Origin: JAIBJN01 sp035762005
GTDB taxonomy: Bacteria > Actinomycetota > Thermoleophilia > Gaiellales > Gaiellaceae
Direction of reading: 5' to 3'
NCBI GenBank assembly: GCA_035762005.1
Contig: DASTQA010000068.1
Span: 46,056 to 110,055 of the forward strand
Length of the DNA: 64,000 nt
Shown here: piece by piece, positions 48,319-56,696 of the stretch
Numbering within the stretch: the first letter of the stretch is position 1
Layout: each line of letters starts with the position of its first letter
The notes under the pieces: model-generated
What the model saw: the letters and a program-made list of their open reading frames with translations, nothing else
Databases searched by the model: none
What the model was told of the DNA's origin: nothing
Program-made: the position numbers and the translations under genes

Positions 48319-48648
48319 ATGAGCACCGAAGCGCCGACCGAGCCGAACGCCCTCGCGACGTTCCTCGTCGTCGTCCGCCGCTCGGGCACCGAGTGGGACC
48401 CGTCCCGCCCGCTCGAGGAGCAGTCCGACTGGCCTGCGCACGCGGCCTTCATGGACGGGCTCGTGGACGCGGGCTTCATCGTCCTCGGCGGGCCGCTCGC
48501 CGACGAGCACCGCGTCGTGCACGTCGTCGAGGCCGAGTCGGAGGACGCAGTCCGCGCCACGCTCGCCCGCGACCCGTGGAGCGGGACGCACCTCCGCGTG
48601 GACACGATCGAGCCCTGGACGCTCCGGCTCGACGCGCGCCGCGCCTAG
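48319..48648 (+). CDS. YCII-related domain protein
   Basis: A 109-residue ferredoxin-like-fold protein. TFLVVVRRSGTEWDPSRPL, HAAFMDGLVDAGFIVLGGPLAD and the LARDPWSGTHLRVDTIEPW end match YCII-related proteins (the DPW motif and HAAFM His are the usual conserved positions). GGAGG lies upstream of the ATG. It sits divergent from the ArsR/AHSA1 pair, a common pairing, and may be part of the same regulon. Function is unknown; some members have peroxidase or dehydrochlorination activity. Confidence 0.85.
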   Translation: MSTEAPTEPNALATFLVVVRRSGTEWDPSRPLEEQSDWPAHAAFMDGLVDAGFIVLGGPLADEHRVVHVVEAESEDAVRATLARDPWSGTHLRVDTIEPWTLRLDARRA

Positions 48649-48784
48649 CCGCGTACGCTCGGAGAGGGCCACCGGGCGCCGTCCTCCCGCCTCGGGGTGG
48701 ACGGCCCGACAGATGAGTACGGTCCGGCCGCGCCGTCTATCGCTTCGACAGCCCAGCACGAAACCGACCGACGAGGAGGTCTCC

Positions 48785-50170
48785 GTGACCACGTTCTCCC
48801 AAGGCAGCATCGCGCTCTCCGAGCTCCGCGCCGGCCTCCGCGGGCAGGTGCTCGGCCCGGGCGACCCCGGCTACGACGACGCCCGCTCGGTCTTCGTCCC
48901 CACGGTCGACCGTCGGCCCGCCGCGATCGTGCGGCCGGTGGACGCGGGCGAAGTCGCCGCCGTCGTCGACCTCGCGCGCGAGAGCGGGCTCGAGCTCGCC
49001 GTCCGGAGCGGCGGCCACAGCGGCGCCGGCCACGGCGTCAGCGAGGGAGGGATCGTGCTCGACCTCTCGCGTCTGAAGGCGCTCGAGATCGATCCGGAAA
49101 GGCGCGTGGCCCGCGCGGAGACCGGCCTCACGTCCGGCGAGGTCACCGGCGCGGCGGGCGCGCACGGCCTGGCAGTCGGCTTCGGCGACACCGGGTCGGT
49201 CGGAATCGGCGGGCTGACCCTGGGCGGCGGCGTCGGCTACCTCGTCCGCAAGCACGGGCTGACGATCGACAGCCTGCTCGCCGCCGAGGTCGTCACCGCG
49301 GACGGCCGGCTGTTGCACGCCGACGAGGAGCGCAACTCGGACCTCTTCTGGGCCGTCCGCGGCGGCGGGGGCAACTTCGGGGTCGCCACCCGCTTCGCCT
49401 ACCGGCTGCAGCCGGTCGACACGGTCACCGGCGGGATGCTCGTCCTGCCGGCGACGGCAGACACGATCTCCGGGTTCATCGCGGCGGCCGAGGCCGCACC
49501 GGACGAGCTCTCGACGATCGCGAACGTCATGACCGCGCCGCCGATGCCGTTCCTCCCGAGCGAGCACCACGGCGAGCTCGTGATCCTCGCCACGCTCGTC
49601 CACGCAGGGTCCCCCGAGGCGGGGGAGCGGGCCGTCGCGCCGTTCCGCGCGCTGGCGACGCCGATCGCCGACATGCTCCGGCCCATGCCGTACCCGGAGA
49701 TCTACCCGCCGGACGACCCCGACTACCGCCCGCTGGCGGCCGCCCGGACGATGTTCGTCGACACGATCGCCCCCCCGGAGGCGGAGACGATCCTCGAGCA
49801 CCTGCGGGCCTCCGCCGCACAGATGCGTGTGGCGCAGCTCCGCGTGCTGGGTGGCGCGATGGCGCGGGTGCCGGGCGAGGCGACGGCGTTCGCGCACAGG
49901 ACGAGCAGGATCATGGTCAACGTCGCCGCGGTCTACGCGACTCCCGAGGAGACGCCGGACCACGAGACCTGGGTCGACGCCTTCGCCGGCGCGCTGCGCC
50001 AGTCCGACGCCGGCGCGTACGTCAACTTCCTCGGCGACGAGGGCGAGGAGCGGGTCCGGGCCGCCTACCCGGGGCCGACCTGGGAACGGCTGGCGGCGGT
50101 GAAGAAGCGGTACGACCCGGACAACCTGTTCCATCTCAACCAGAACGTCCCTCCCGCGGCCGAGGACTGA
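48785..50170 (+). CDS. FAD-linked oxidase (berberine-bridge-like)
   Basis: A 461-residue flavoprotein with a PCMH-type FAD domain (VRSGGHSGAGHGVSEGGIVLDLS; His78 would carry FAD covalently) and the GGGGNFGVAT motif, followed by a substrate domain and a C-terminal BBE motif (KKRYDPDNLFHLNQNV). The second covalent Cys position of bicovalent enzymes appears to be replaced by Thr/Gly (FGDTGSVGIGG), so attachment is probably single. The GTG at 48785 is chosen for GAGGAGGT 5 nt upstream. An in-frame ATG 72 nt upstream is less likely. It oxidises alcohols or carbohydrates with O2; the substrate is unknown. Confidence 0.88.
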   Translation: MTTFSQGSIALSELRAGLRGQVLGPGDPGYDDARSVFVPTVDRRPAAIVRPVDAGEVAAVVDLARESGLELAVRSGGHSGAGHGVSEGGIVLDLSRLKALEIDPERRVARAETGLTSGEVTGAAGAHGLAVGFGDTGSVGIGGLTLGGGVGYLVRKHGLTIDSLLAAEVVTADGRLLHADEERNSDLFWAVRGGGGNFGVATRFAYRLQPVDTVTGGMLVLPATADTISGFIAAAEAAPDELSTIANVMTAPPMPFLPSEHHGELVILATLVHAGSPEAGERAVAPFRALATPIADMLRPMPYPEIYPPDDPDYRPLAAARTMFVDTIAPPEAETILEHLRASAAQMRVAQLRVLGGAMARVPGEATAFAHRTSRIMVNVAAVYATPEETPDHETWVDAFAGALRQSDAGAYVNFLGDEGEERVRAAYPGPTWERLAAVKKRYDPDNLFHLNQNVPPAAED

Positions 50171-50222
50171 GCACGGGCCCGGCGCGGACGCACGCCGTCC
50201 GTGGCCGGCGGACCCGACGGCG

Positions 50223-50228
50223 TATGGT
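50223..50228 (+). promoter_or_regulatory. -10 hexamer TATGGT of the P450 gene, leaderless-type
   Basis: TATGGT-CCGGCC-GTG, the same 6-nt spacer sequence as at narK. No Shine-Dalgarno precedes the GTG. Confidence 0.45.
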
Positions 50229-50234
50229 CCGGCC

Positions 50235-51455
50235 GTGGCGACGATCGACTTCGATCCCCTCGCCCCCGACCAGCGTGAGGACCCGTACCCGGTCTACGCG
50301 CTCGCGCGTCGCGAGCAGCCCGTCTTCCACGCGCCCGCGTACGACCTCTGGGTCGTCACGCGGTACGAGGACGTCCTCCGGGTGCTGAAGGACCACGACG
50401 CGTACTCCTCCGCCGGGGCGCTCAGGTCGTCGCCGGAGCCGTTCCCGCAGGAGGTGCGAGACGTGCTCGCCGAGGGCTGGCCCGGCATGCCTTTCATCAT
50501 CGAGATCGACCCGCCCCTGCACAACCGGATCCGCGGGCTCGTGACGAGGGCCTTCACGCCGCGCCGCATCGCCGAGCTCGAGCCCCGGGTCGCCGAGATC
50601 GCCACCGACCTCGTCGACGGCTTCGAGGCGGAAGGGCGGATCGACGTCGTCGAGCGCTTCGCCTGGCCCCTGCCGCTCCGCGTTCTCGGCGAGCTGCTCG
50701 GGCTTCCCGAGGGCGACCTCGGCCGCCTGCACGAATGGGGCACCGACTGGCTCCTGCTCCAGCAGCCCGGCCCGGTCGAGCGCAGGGCCGAGCACGCGCG
50801 TGGGCTCGTCGAGATGCAGCGCTACTTCGTGCGGGCGCTCGAGGAGCGCGAGCGAGAGCCTCGCGACGACCTCATGAGCGCCCTCCTCGAGAATCGCGCG
50901 GCGACCGAGCCGCCGCTCACCATCCCGGAGGTGGCCGGGCTGCCGCTCGACCTCATGGTCGCGGGCCACGTCACCGTCACCCGCGCGATCGGGAGCGCGC
51001 TCGACCTCGTCTTCCGGCACCCGGAGCTCCGTCGTCACCTGCTCGATCCCGCCGTCGCGGGAGGCGCGATCGAGGAGATCCTCAGGCTCGAGTCGCCCGC
51101 GCAGGGGCTCTTCCGGCGGACGACGCGGGAGGTCGAGCTCGGCGGCGCGACGCTGCCGAAGGGCGCCCGCGTCATGGTCCACTTCGGCTCGGCGAACCGC
51201 GACGAGTGCGTCTTCTCCTCCGCCGACAGGGTCGACCCCGGCCGCGAGGAGCTCGGGCGCCACGTGGCGTTCGGGAAGGGCATCCACTTCTGCATCGGCG
51301 CCCCCCTCGCGCGCCTCGAGCTGCGGACGGCGCTGCCGCTCTTGCTCGAGCGCCTGCCGGGTCTGCGGCCGGCCGGCGAGGCGCCCGACCGCGAGACCGT
51401 CTTCTTCGCGCGCGGCTTCCGCCGGCTGGTGGTGGAGTGGGACCCGCCGGGCTAG
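50235..51455 (+). CDS. Cytochrome P450
   Basis: A 406-residue soluble bacterial P450. The haem loop FGKGIHFCIGAPLARLE places the thiolate ligand at Cys353. The ExxR pair is Glu281/Arg284 (EEILR). In the I helix the usual acid-alcohol motif AGxE/DTT reads AGHVTV (243-248), so the acidic residue is Val246 while Thr247 is kept. This may alter oxygen activation. It needs a separate ferredoxin and reductase, neither of which is adjacent. It converges on a hydrolase gene; the two stops share CTAG. Confidence 0.95.
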   Translation: MATIDFDPLAPDQREDPYPVYALARREQPVFHAPAYDLWVVTRYEDVLRVLKDHDAYSSAGALRSSPEPFPQEVRDVLAEGWPGMPFIIEIDPPLHNRIRGLVTRAFTPRRIAELEPRVAEIATDLVDGFEAEGRIDVVERFAWPLPLRVLGELLGLPEGDLGRLHEWGTDWLLLQQPGPVERRAEHARGLVEMQRYFVRALEEREREPRDDLMSALLENRAATEPPLTIPEVAGLPLDLMVAGHVTVTRAIGSALDLVFRHPELRRHLLDPAVAGGAIEEILRLESPAQGLFRRTTREVELGGATLPKGARVMVHFGSANRDECVFSSADRVDPGREELGRHVAFGKGIHFCIGAPLARLELRTALPLLLERLPGLRPAGEAPDRETVFFARGFRRLVVEWDPPG

Positions 51456-52231
51456 GTGAGGGCCGGCAGGCGCGTCGCGACCTCGGCCCAGGCCTCGCCG
51501 CGCGGGTCGATGAGCTCGAAGTGCCCCACGCCCCGGAGCTCGAGCAGCTCGCAGCGGTCCCCGGCGGCGCGCGCGGCGCGCGCGTAGCGGCGCGACTGGT
51601 CGACCGGGACGCGGTCGTCTGCGTCCCCGTGGGCGAGGAGCTGCGGGACGCCGGTGGGCAGGCGCCGCATGGGGTCCGCGACCGCGTACGCGTCCGGCCG
51701 CTCGGCGGGGAGCCCGCCGGCGAGCTCGACGGCCGCTCCCTCGCCGAGCCCGTCCTCGGCGGCGGCCGCGAGGTCGCAGACCCCGGCGAGCGAGACCGCC
51801 GCCGCTACCTTGCCGGTGCCGGCCAACCAGAGCGCCAGGTGCCCTCCGGCCGAGTGCCCGATCGCGACGATGCGCGAGCGGTCGAGCGGCGCGTCGAGCG
51901 ACCCGACGGCCTCGGCCGCCGCCTCGACGTCCTCGAGCGTCTCGGGGATCCCGCCGCCCGCTCCCGCGCGCCGGTACTCGACGTTCACGGCCGCGAAGCC
52001 GCGGCGGGCGAGGTCGACCGCCAGCGCGCCGACGTGGGAGCGGTCGTAGCGGGCGCGCCAGAAGCCGCCGTGGAGGAGCAGCGCGACCGGGTGCGGCCCG
52101 CGCCCCTTCGGCAGGCGGAGGTCGAGGACCTGCTCGGGACGGGAGCCGTAGCGCGCAGCCTGCGGGGCCGGGCCGGCCTCGGCGGCCAACGTGCGGAGCT
52201 CGGCCAGGAAGCCCTCGAGGTCGAGCGACAT
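51452..52231 (-). CDS. Alpha/beta hydrolase (BD-FAE-like esterase)
   Basis: A 259-residue hydrolase with the oxyanion motif LLLHGGFWRARYD, nucleophile elbow IGHSAGGHLALWL, a catalytic Asp in HGDADDRVP and His in GVGHFELIDP. The HGGFW motif and size resemble the kynurenine formamidase/BD-FAE group. No signal peptide is visible. It diverges from the SDR gene with only 23 bp between starts. Confidence 0.9.
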   Translation of the reverse strand: MSLDLEGFLAELRTLAAEAGPAPQAARYGSRPEQVLDLRLPKGRGPHPVALLLHGGFWRARYDRSHVGALAVDLARRGFAAVNVEYRRAGAGGGIPETLEDVEAAAEAVGSLDAPLDRSRIVAIGHSAGGHLALWLAGTGKVAAAVSLAGVCDLAAAAEDGLGEGAAVELAGGLPAERPDAYAVADPMRRLPTGVPQLLAHGDADDRVPVDQSRRYARAARAAGDRCELLELRGVGHFELIDPRGEAWAEVATRLPALT

Positions 52232-52254
52232 CGCGCGAACGATAGGAGGTGGCA

Positions 52255-52998
52255 GTGAGCGAAGAGGTCGTGATCGTGACCGGCGCGGCGCGGGGCCTCG
52301 GACGCGCGTACGCCCTCGCCCTCGCGGGCGAGGGCTACGCCGTGGTCGTCGCCGACGTCGCGGACCCGCAGCCGGTCGTGGACGAGCTCGAGGCGGCGGG
52401 CGGGACGGCGCTCGGAGTCGGCGTCGACGTCTCCGACCCCGGCTCGACGCAGGAGCTGGCCGACCGGACGGTCGAGCGCTTCGGACGCATCGACGTGCTC
52501 GTCAACAACGCCGGGTACATGACGGCGATCGTCAAGCGGCCGTTCGAGGAGATCCCGGTGGAGGAGTGGGATCACGCCATGGCGGTCAACGTCCGCGGGA
52601 CCTGGCTCTGCTGCCGGGCGGTCGTCCCGGTCATGAAGCGGCAGCGCTCGGGCAAGATCGTGAACACGTCGTCGGCCACGGTTCCGAGCGGCGTGCCCGG
52701 CTTCCTCCACTACGTCTCCTCGAAGGCCGCGATCGTCGGGCTCACGCGCGCGCTCGCGCGCGAGCTCGGGGAGTGGGGCATCTGCGTGAACACGATCAGC
52801 CCCGACTACGTCCCGCACGATCCCGACTACGACGCCCGCCAGCCCGAGATGGCGACCGTCATCCGCGGGCAGCGCTGCCTGAAGCGGGACGCGTCGCCGG
52901 AAGACCTCGTCGGGACGATCCTCTACCTGGCCGGCCACGGCTCGGACTTCGTCACCGGCCAGGATCTCTGGGTGAACGGCGGCAGGCTCTTCCACTGA
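52255..52998 (+). CDS. Short-chain dehydrogenase/reductase
   Basis: A 247-residue classical SDR: NAD(P)-binding TGAARGLGRA, NNAG motif (VLVNNAGYM), catalytic Ser in VNTSSATV, and Tyr-x3-Lys in HYVSSKAAIVGL. ADVADPQ after beta-2 (Asp) favours NAD over NADP. AGGAGGT lies just before, so the start is GTG 52255 (an earlier GTG is inside the Shine-Dalgarno). It oxidises a hydroxyl group of an unknown substrate; the nearby P450, oxidase and hydrolase suggest catabolism of one compound class. Confidence 0.92.
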   Translation: MSEEVVIVTGAARGLGRAYALALAGEGYAVVVADVADPQPVVDELEAAGGTALGVGVDVSDPGSTQELADRTVERFGRIDVLVNNAGYMTAIVKRPFEEIPVEEWDHAMAVNVRGTWLCCRAVVPVMKRQRSGKIVNTSSATVPSGVPGFLHYVSSKAAIVGLTRALARELGEWGICVNTISPDYVPHDPDYDARQPEMATVIRGQRCLKRDASPEDLVGTILYLAGHGSDFVTGQDLWVNGGRLFH

Positions 52999-53034
52999 GG
53001 CGGTGTCCGAGGACGGCCGGGACGAGCCACGGGG

Positions 53035-53418
53035 CTACGTCGTCTGCAGCACCGAAAGCACGTGACCGGCCGGGTCCTTGAACCACGCGATGGCAGGAGG
53101 GCCGGAATCGCCTCTGAAGATCCCCCGTGCGTCCGTCTTCAGGTCGGGCAGGTCGTAGTGCTCCATGCGAACGCCCCGGGCGCCGAGCTCGTCCACGGCC
53201 GCCTCGACGTCCTCCACGGGGAAGTTGAGCACGGTGTGCTTCGGCGCCGTGTAGCTGCTCGAGGGGTAGACGAACACGGGCGTGCTCCCCGCGATCCGTA
53301 GCTCCAGGCCCTCCGGGGTCTCGACGACGTCGAGCCCGAGGGTCTCGCCGTAGAACTGCTTCGCCTTCTGCAAGTCGTCGACCGAGAAGCTGCTGAATGC
53401 CTTCGTGTCCCTGAACAC
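53035..53418 (-). CDS. VOC/glyoxalase-superfamily protein
   Basis: A 127-residue protein with the paired beta-alpha-beta-beta-beta units of the VOC fold: FSSFSVDDLQKAKQFYGETLGLDV and LNFPVEDVEAAVDELGARGV, ending in WFKDPAGHVLSVLQ. DPAGH-x-L carries a typical metal-ligand region, but a full His/Glu metal set is not clear. It starts with GTG. Function could be a dioxygenase-like, resistance or isomerase role. It converges on the SDR gene. Confidence 0.85.
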   Translation of the reverse strand: MFRDTKAFSSFSVDDLQKAKQFYGETLGLDVVETPEGLELRIAGSTPVFVYPSSSYTAPKHTVLNFPVEDVEAAVDELGARGVRMEHYDLPDLKTDARGIFRGDSGPPAIAWFKDPAGHVLSVLQTT

Positions 53419-53529
53419 GTCTCACCGCCTCAGTTCGGGTGCTGTTCTCGCGCGCTCTCCTGAGTGAGACCCGCCGCGGCCGAAGAACTCATCGGTGCAG
53501 GAGACGCCCGGGAGCGAGCGGCCCGGCCG

Positions 53530-54381
53530 CTAGCTCCTCGTGCGGTAGAGGTACGTCGTCAGCGGGGCGAACACGGCGGTGAGGGCGGCGGCCGTCGCGA
53601 GCACGATGCCGATGTCCGTGCCCGAGACCGACCCCTCCATGAGGCCGCGCGACGCATCCGCGAGGATCGAGATCGGGTTGACGTTGACGAACGCCTCGAG
53701 CGCCCTGGGGAGCGTCTCCGGCTCGACGAAGACGTTGGAGAGGAACGTGAGCGGGAAGATCCCCATGAAGCCGGCGTTCATGACCGCGTTGGGCGAGCGC
53801 ATGAGGAGCCCCAGGGTCGTGAACACCCAGGAGAGGCCGAAGGCGAAGACGATCACGAGCGCCAGAGCCGCGACGACGCCCGGGAACCCGGCGCCCGGCC
53901 GGTAGCCGAGCGCGACGCCCAGACCGGTGATCACCGTCCCGGCGACGACGTAGCGGACGCTGTCGCCGAGCAGGGCGCCGACGAGCGGCGCCGGCCGCCA
54001 GGTCGGGAGGGAGCGGAAGCGGTCGACGACGCCCTTGGTCGCGTCGGTGTTGAGCGCGACCCCCGAGTAGACGGTCGTGAAGAGGACCGACATGACGAGG
54101 ATCCCGGGGAGGATGTAGTCGAGGTACTCGCCCGTCGAGCCGGCGATCGCGCCGCCGAACAGGTACGTGAACATGACGACGAACATCACCGGCGTGATCG
54201 TCACGTCGAGCAGCTGCTCGGGGACGTGCTTGACCTTGAGCATCCCCCGCCAGCCGAACGTCAGCGTCGTCGAGAGGGCACTGGCCCGCGGCGGGCGCGG
54301 GGTGGAGGCGAGCGCCTTGCGGAGCGCCGCCTCTTCCGCAGCGGAGAGCGCCGCTGCCTGCGTCGTCTGCGTCGTGCTCAT
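53530..54381 (-). CDS. ABC-2 type permease (DrrB-like)
   Basis: A 283-residue membrane protein with six predicted helices; ABC-2 family features are TPVMFVVMFTYLFGGAI, YLDYILPGILVMSVLFTTVYSG, VVDRFRSLPTWRPAPLVGAL and FLSNVFVEPETLPRALEAFV. It forms the channel of an exporter with the adjacent ATPase. Its ATG overlaps the ATPase stop (ATGA). Substrates of this class include drugs, lipids and polysaccharide precursors. The decayed copy at 21314 is a relative. Confidence 0.92.
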   Translation of the reverse strand: MSTTQTTQAAALSAAEEAALRKALASTPRPPRASALSTTLTFGWRGMLKVKHVPEQLLDVTITPVMFVVMFTYLFGGAIAGSTGEYLDYILPGILVMSVLFTTVYSGVALNTDATKGVVDRFRSLPTWRPAPLVGALLGDSVRYVVAGTVITGLGVALGYRPGAGFPGVVAALALVIVFAFGLSWVFTTLGLLMRSPNAVMNAGFMGIFPLTFLSNVFVEPETLPRALEAFVNVNPISILADASRGLMEGSVSGTDIGIVLATAAALTAVFAPLTTYLYRTRS

Positions 54382-55373
54382 ACGGCTTGCTCCTCCTGCT
54401 GGACGGCGGTGTCGTCGGGAGCCTGCTCCTCGGCCGGGTGGCCCGTCAGCGCCAGGAACACCTCGTCGAGGCTCGGCTGGCCGAGCGCGAAGGCCGCGAT
54501 CCCGATTCCGGAACGGGAGAGGTCGGCGACCGCCTCGGCGGCCCGGTCGGCGTCTGCGCACGAGGCCGAGAGCGCCGCCGGATCGTGCTCGAGGTGGACC
54601 GAGCCGAGCTCCCGGGCGAGGACGCGCTCGGCCTCGGGTCGCTGGTCGGGGTCGAGGAGCCTGACGTGCAGCGCGCCCGAGCCGACCGAGGCCTTGAGCT
54701 GAGCGGGCGTCCCCTCGGCGATCACCCTGCCGTGGTCGATGACGGCGATCCCGTCGGCGAGCTGGTCGGCCTCGTCGAGGTACTGCGTGCAGAGCAGGAT
54801 CGTCGTGCCGCCGGCGACGAGCGCGCGGACGATGTCCCACACTTGGTTGCGCGAGCGCGGATCGAGGCCCGTCGTCGGCTCGTCGAGGAACATCAGCTCC
54901 GGCGTGACGACGAGGCTGGCCGCGATGTCGAGCCGACGCCGCATTCCCCCGGAGTAGTGCTTGACCAGCCGACCGGCCGCCTCCGCGATGCCGAACGCCT
55001 CGAGCAGCTCGGTCGCGCGCGCCTTGGCGGCCGCCCGCTTCAGTCCCAGCAGCCGGCCGATGAGGATGAGGTTCTCGCGGCCCGTGAGGTCCTCGTCGAC
55101 CGACGCGAGCTGGCCCGTGAGGCTGACGAGGCCCCGCACGGCGTCGGACTCGTGCACGACGTCGTGCCCGAGCACCCGCGCGGAGCCGGCGTCCGGCCGC
55201 AGCAGGGTGGCGAGCATCCTCACCGTCGTCGTCTTCCCGGCGCCGTTCGGGCCGAGCACGCCGTAGACCGAGCCTCTGCGGACGGCCAGGTCGACGCCGT
55301 CGACCGCACGCGTCTCGCCGAACGACTTGACGAGGCCCGTAGCCTCGATCGCCAGTGGGGTCTGCCCGTTCAT
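54378..55373 (-). CDS. ABC transporter ATP-binding protein (DrrA-like)
   Basis: A 331-residue ATPase: Walker A GPNGAGKTTT (about residues 42-51), Q-loop TGQLASVDEDLTGREN, signature YSGGMRRRLDIA, Walker B LMFLDEPTTGLD, and a C-terminal ~100-residue DrrA-type regulatory domain. GGGAGG precedes the ATG at 55373. The permease gene follows with ATGA overlap. The 262-bp region upstream is shared with the divergent secreted-protein gene. Confidence 0.93.
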   Translation of the reverse strand: MNGQTPLAIEATGLVKSFGETRAVDGVDLAVRRGSVYGVLGPNGAGKTTTVRMLATLLRPDAGSARVLGHDVVHESDAVRGLVSLTGQLASVDEDLTGRENLILIGRLLGLKRAAAKARATELLEAFGIAEAAGRLVKHYSGGMRRRLDIAASLVVTPELMFLDEPTTGLDPRSRNQVWDIVRALVAGGTTILLCTQYLDEADQLADGIAVIDHGRVIAEGTPAQLKASVGSGALHVRLLDPDQRPEAERVLARELGSVHLEHDPAALSASCADADRAAEAVADLSRSGIGIAAFALGQPSLDEVFLALTGHPAEEQAPDDTAVQQEEQAV

Positions 55374-55532
55374 CAACCTCCCTCTTTCGGCCTCTGCCCT
55401 CTGAGACCGGATGCGAGCTCGGAAGTCATCGCTGCGAAACCGGCATTCTCCGGCTCGGCTCCTCCCGGCGCGATGTGGCTTCCCGGCCGGTGGAGGTACG
55501 GCTAGCACCCGTACGCGGTGGTTGAGGCGCCG

Positions 55533-55561
55533 TTGAGCCGCGGCGGCTCGGGTCCTAGGAC
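55533..55561 (+). promoter_or_regulatory. Candidate sigma-70-like promoter with overlapping palindrome
   Basis: TTGAGC (55533-55538), 17 nt, TAGGAC (55556-55561), about 75 nt before the secreted-protein ATG. The perfect palindrome GGTCCTAGGACC (55551-55562) covers the -10, and GTTGAG is repeated 11 nt apart at 55521 and 55532. Match to consensus is weak. Confidence 0.35.
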
Positions 55562-55635
55562 CGATGTCCCGTTGCGGCTGCGACCGGGGCGCTGACAGCC
55601 TCCATCCAGGCAGTCGAGACGATCCTGGAGGAACC

Positions 55636-56025
55636 ATGAAGAAGCTCACGTTCACCGCAATCGCAGCGCTCGCGGCCATGCTGCTCGCACTCGCTCCGAC
55701 CGCGATGGCCCGTGGCGACGACGACCGCGTCATCAAGCAGGGGTCGTGCAGCGCCTCGAGCACCTGGAAGCTGAAGGTGAAGTCCGACGACGGCCAGCTC
55801 GAGACGGAGTTCGAGGTCGATCAGAACCGCGTCGGCAAGCGCTGGCGCGTGACGATCAAGCGCGACGGCAACGTCGCCTTCCGCGGTATCCGCACGACGA
55901 GGGCGCCGTCGGGGTCGTTCTCGGTCGAGCGGCGCCTGGCCAACTCGCCCGGCAGCGACCGGATCGTCGCGTCGGCCAAGGCCTTGCAGAGCGGCGAGAC
56001 CTGCCGCGCCGTCATCAACTTCTGA
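55636..56025 (+). CDS. Small secreted protein
   Basis: A 129-residue exported protein: signal peptide (KLTFTAIAALAAMLLALAPTAMA) and a ~100-residue beta-rich domain with two cysteines near its ends (GSCSASSTWKLKVKSDDG and GETCRAVINF) that could form a disulfide. The middle (RWRVTIKRDGNVAFRGIRTT) has an immunoglobulin-like strand pattern. GGAGGAACC precedes the ATG. It converges on a two-component system and ends at a terminator hairpin. Similar small actinobacterial secreted proteins are known but have no assigned function. Confidence 0.8.
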   Translation: MKKLTFTAIAALAAMLLALAPTAMARGDDDRVIKQGSCSASSTWKLKVKSDDGQLETEFEVDQNRVGKRWRVTIKRDGNVAFRGIRTTRAPSGSFSVERRLANSPGSDRIVASAKALQSGETCRAVINF

Positions 56026-56043
56026 CGAGCCGGATCCGCCCCA

Positions 56044-56072
56044 GAGACCGGGGGCCCTGTGCCTCCGGTCTC
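56044..56072. terminator. Bidirectional terminator hairpin
   Basis: An 11-bp stem with one G-U pair (GAGACCGGGGG / CCTCCGGTCTC) and a 7-nt loop. It lies between the secreted-protein stop (56025) and the converging response-regulator stop (56079). Confidence 0.7.
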
Positions 56073-56078
56073 GGGCAC

Positions 56079-56696
56079 TCAGACCGTGTCGTGGCGCTTC
56101 GCCCAGAGCGCCGCCTGCGTCCGGTCGGTGACGCCGATCTTGTCGAAGACGCGAGTCAGGTGCGCCTTGACGGTCTTCTCGCTGATCCCGAGCCTCCGGG
56201 CGATCAGCTTGTTCGGCATCCCCTCGGCGACACACTGCAAGACCTCGCGCTCGCGCTCGCTGAGGTCGGCGCGCTCGCGCTCGGCTCGGGCCGTGAGGAC
56301 GGCGCGCGCCGCCTTCGGTGCGAGCGGCGACTCGCCGCGCGCGGCCGCGTGAATGCCGCCGATCACCTCCTCCGGCTCGGCGTCCTTCAGGAGGTAGCCG
56401 ATCGCACCGGCGTCCAGCGCGGCGAGGATCCGGTCGCGGTCCGCCAGCGAGGTCAGGACGACGACCTGGACGTCCTCGTTCGCGGCCACGATCGCGCGCG
56501 TGGCCGCGATCCCGTCGACGTTCGGCATGGAGAGATCCATGAGGACGACGTCGGGACGGGTCTCGGCGGCCAGCTCGACCGCCTCGGCGCCGTCCGCCGC
56601 CCCGCCGACGACCTCGATGTCCGCCGCCGTCGCGAGCAGCCGCTCGAGGCCGGCCCTCACGAGGTTGTGGTCCTCCGCGACGAGGACGCGGATCAC
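56079..56696 (-). CDS. NarL/LuxR-family response regulator
   Basis: A 205-residue regulator with receiver domain (Glu8-Asp9, phospho-acceptor Asp54 in VVLMDLSMPNVDG, Lys in YLLKDAEPEE) and a LuxR-type helix-turn-helix (LSEREREVLQCVAEGMPNKLIARRLGISEKTVKAHL, residues ~145-180). The GTG overlaps the stop of the upstream kinase gene (GTGA). It is a NarL-group regulator, but nothing in the sequence links it specifically to the nar operon 30 kb away. Confidence 0.94.
   Translation of the reverse strand: MIRVLVAEDHNLVRAGLERLLATAADIEVVGGAADGAEAVELAAETRPDVVLMDLSMPNVDGIAATRAIVAANEDVQVVVLTSLADRDRILAALDAGAIGYLLKDAEPEEVIGGIHAAARGESPLAPKAARAVLTARAERERADLSEREREVLQCVAEGMPNKLIARRLGISEKTVKAHLTRVFDKIGVTDRTQAALWAKRHDTV

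Noticed and set aside
48713..48784. ATG-initiated N-terminal extension of the FAD oxidase
   Set aside because: The extension is Arg/Pro/Ser-rich and lacks an upstream ribosome-binding site, while GTG 48785 has GAGGAGGT in ideal position.
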